7,818 nt of DNA, from assembly GCA_013041835.1 (NCBI GenBank), contig JABDRH010000054.1, forward strand, positions 1-7,818, written 5' to 3'. Position numbers and translations under genes: made by a program. The stretch comes from Desulfatitalea sp. (GTDB lineage: Bacteria > Desulfobacterota > Desulfobacteria > Desulfobacterales > Desulfosarcinaceae). Below, piece by piece: positions 6,692 through 7,818 of the stretch (within the stretch, counting starts at the first letter, position 1; the number at the start of each line of letters is the position of its first letter). The notes below the pieces were generated by a model. That model saw only the letters and a list, made by a program, of their open reading frames with translations. It did no database searches and was not told the DNA's origin.

Positions 6692-7818
6692 TTAAATCCG
6701 ACATCCCAGATGAAACCCGCCGTGGATGGCCTCCATGAGATTTCGAGGCGCCGCCGCATCACCAATGAGATGGATGTCATCAATGCTTTTGTAAGCTTGC
6801 CGGAATAACGAATCCACCGCTTGCTGAGCAAGGATGGGGATGATGGTATCAAACCCGCCGCGGGTCTCTTCCTGCCCATTGAAGACATTGATCAAGGTCA
6901 CCGTATCGCCGTCGATCTGCTTAAGTTCCGAGTGGGGCGTCATTTTCACCCCTTTTCCGAACAGGCGGCTGTATTGCAGTGGGATATAAGTGGCCCCGGC
7001 GTTCATGCCCGCATGAGGCAATTGCGTGACGATCTCCACCTGCTTTCCCATCTCCGCGAAGAACAGCGCCGTGGACAGCCCCCACACCCGGCCCAGCCGA
7101 TCGAATATGAGCACGTTGTCGCCCACCGCCTTGGGATCCTCATAAGCCTCGAAAAATGTCATCACGGTGTCGCTGTCATGACCGGGGATGGGTGTTTCCA
7201 CCACGGGTGCGGTGATGGTCCGCGGCACCGATCCGGTGGCCACCACCAGGCATTCGGGGGCCATTTGCTTAATCATCTCCTCGGTCACCGTGGTGTTGGT
7301 GTGGATGGGAACGTTCAATTTCTCCAACTGCATCACTTGATAGCGTTTGAGGTCTTCGAAATCCTGGCGCGCCGGGTCCTTGGCGATGAGGTTGACTTGA
7401 CCACCCGGTTCACTCGCTTTTTCATAGACTTGCACCATATGACCCCGCAGGGCGGCCATGCGGGCGCATTCCATGCCGGCGGGACCGGCGCCGACCACCA
7501 TGACCTGTTTAGGCCTTTCGGTGCGTTTTACGCCATTGTACCGGGCCTCGCAGCCGGTTTTGGGATTTTGCAGGCACAACACGCCCTGGTAACCGAAAAT
7601 ACGTTCGATGCACCCCTGGTTGCAGGCAATACACTTGCGGATATCGTCGAACTGGCCGGCAAACGCCTTGTTGGTAGCCTCCGGATCGACGATGTGGGCG
7701 CGGGTCATGGCCACCATGTCGGCATGACCCTCGGCGAGCACCTTCTCGGCCTGAACATGGTCTTTGATTCTTCCGGCCGCCACGATGGGGATGGTGTCCA
7801 GTTCCTGTCTGATCCTGG
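6692..7818 (-). CDS. OYE-family Fe-S flavoprotein, partial (N-terminal barrel outside window)
   Basis: The last 374 residues of a protein whose 5' end lies beyond the right edge. A GTG at 7783 is internal, because the frame continues upstream with barrel sequence (RIRQELDTIPIVAAGRI). Visible parts, numbered from the first full codon: the phosphate-binding end of the TIM barrel (VAAGRI 12-17; ADMVAMTRAHIVDPE 32-46), then a canonical C-x2-C-x3-C-x11-C cluster (C62, C65, C69, C81) for 4Fe-4S. An FAD-binding GAGPAG (109-114) with PGGQV (137-141), an ATG (193-195) and a final IGDAAAPRN (351-359) follow. The second nucleotide-binding segment, VLIFDRLGRVWG, lacks GxGxxG, a trait of trimethylamine-dehydrogenase-like members. 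It is clearly a paralogue of the next gene, sharing domain order and total cysteine spacing, but it is too diverged to be a recent duplicate. It probably reduces or oxidises an unsaturated or amine-type substrate in the cytoplasm. The active-site residues are outside the window, so substrate class cannot be judged. Confidence 0.9.
   Translation of the reverse strand, partial: RIRQELDTIPIVAAGRIKDHVQAEKVLAEGHADMVAMTRAHIVDPEATNKAFAGQFDDIRKCIACNQGCIERIFGYQGVLCLQNPKTGCEARYNGVKRTERPKQVMVVGAGPAGMECARMAALRGHMVQVYEKASEPGGQVNLIAKDPARQDFEDLKRYQVMQLEKLNVPIHTNTTVTEEMIKQMAPECLVVATGSVPRTITAPVVETPIPGHDSDTVMTFFEAYEDPKAVGDNVLIFDRLGRVWGLSTALFFAEMGKQVEIVTQLPHAGMNAGATYIPLQYSRLFGKGVKMTPHSELKQIDGDTVTLINVFNGQEETRGGFDTIIPILAQQAVDSLFRQAYKSIDDIHLIGDAAAPRNLMEAIHGGFHLGCRI

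Overview
All five genes in this window lie on the minus strand and are tightly packed, so transcription runs from high to low coordinates. Gaps between genes are 13 to 52 bases. I see no convincing promoter or terminator inside the window, so the natural reading is one operon that enters from the right edge and leaves at the left edge. Both end genes are cut by the window. Moderate-to-high GC, iron-sulfur flavoenzymes of the 2,4-dienoyl-CoA reductase/enoate reductase type, and an envelope set of RND permease, beta-propeller and DUF1302-like outer-membrane protein suggest a Gram-negative, probably anaerobic bacterium. A Desulfobacterota (Desulfobacterales-like) lineage is my best guess; this is inference, because there is no rRNA or other marker.

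In order of transcription: (1) 7818-6692, the C-terminal 374 residues of an Old Yellow Enzyme (OYE) family flavoprotein, from the last barrel strands through a canonical 4Fe-4S motif and the FAD/NAD(P) domains. (2) 6660-4720, a complete second OYE-family flavoprotein of 646 residues with a His/His/Tyr active-site signature and an unusually spaced cysteine motif. (3) 4706-3681, an exported seven-bladed YCF48/BNR-type beta-propeller. (4) 3628-1229, a 799-residue MMPL/RND-superfamily permease with two 6-helix halves and two large periplasmic loops. (5) 1189-1, an exported, probably outer-membrane beta-barrel protein resembling DUF1302, open at its 3' end.

Genes 3 to 5 form a plausible envelope module: inner-membrane permease, soluble periplasmic propeller and outer-membrane protein. 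This combination (YCF48 + MMPL + DUF1302, often with DUF1329 or a LolA-like protein) recurs in Proteobacteria and is often discussed for hydrophobic molecules such as lipids, steroids or terpenoids, but its substrate is generally unsettled. What stands out here is its fusion to two cytoplasmic flavin/Fe-S ene-reductase-type enzymes. The working hypothesis is that an unsaturated hydrophobic compound is reduced or oxidised in the cytoplasm and moved across the envelope by the same operon. Nothing in the window identifies the compound.

Three start sites were revised from the longest possible reading frame using ribosome binding sites: 6660 (ATG rather than an upstream TTG), 4706 (a triple ATG rather than an overlapping upstream ATG) and 1189 (ATG just after a perfect AGGAGG).
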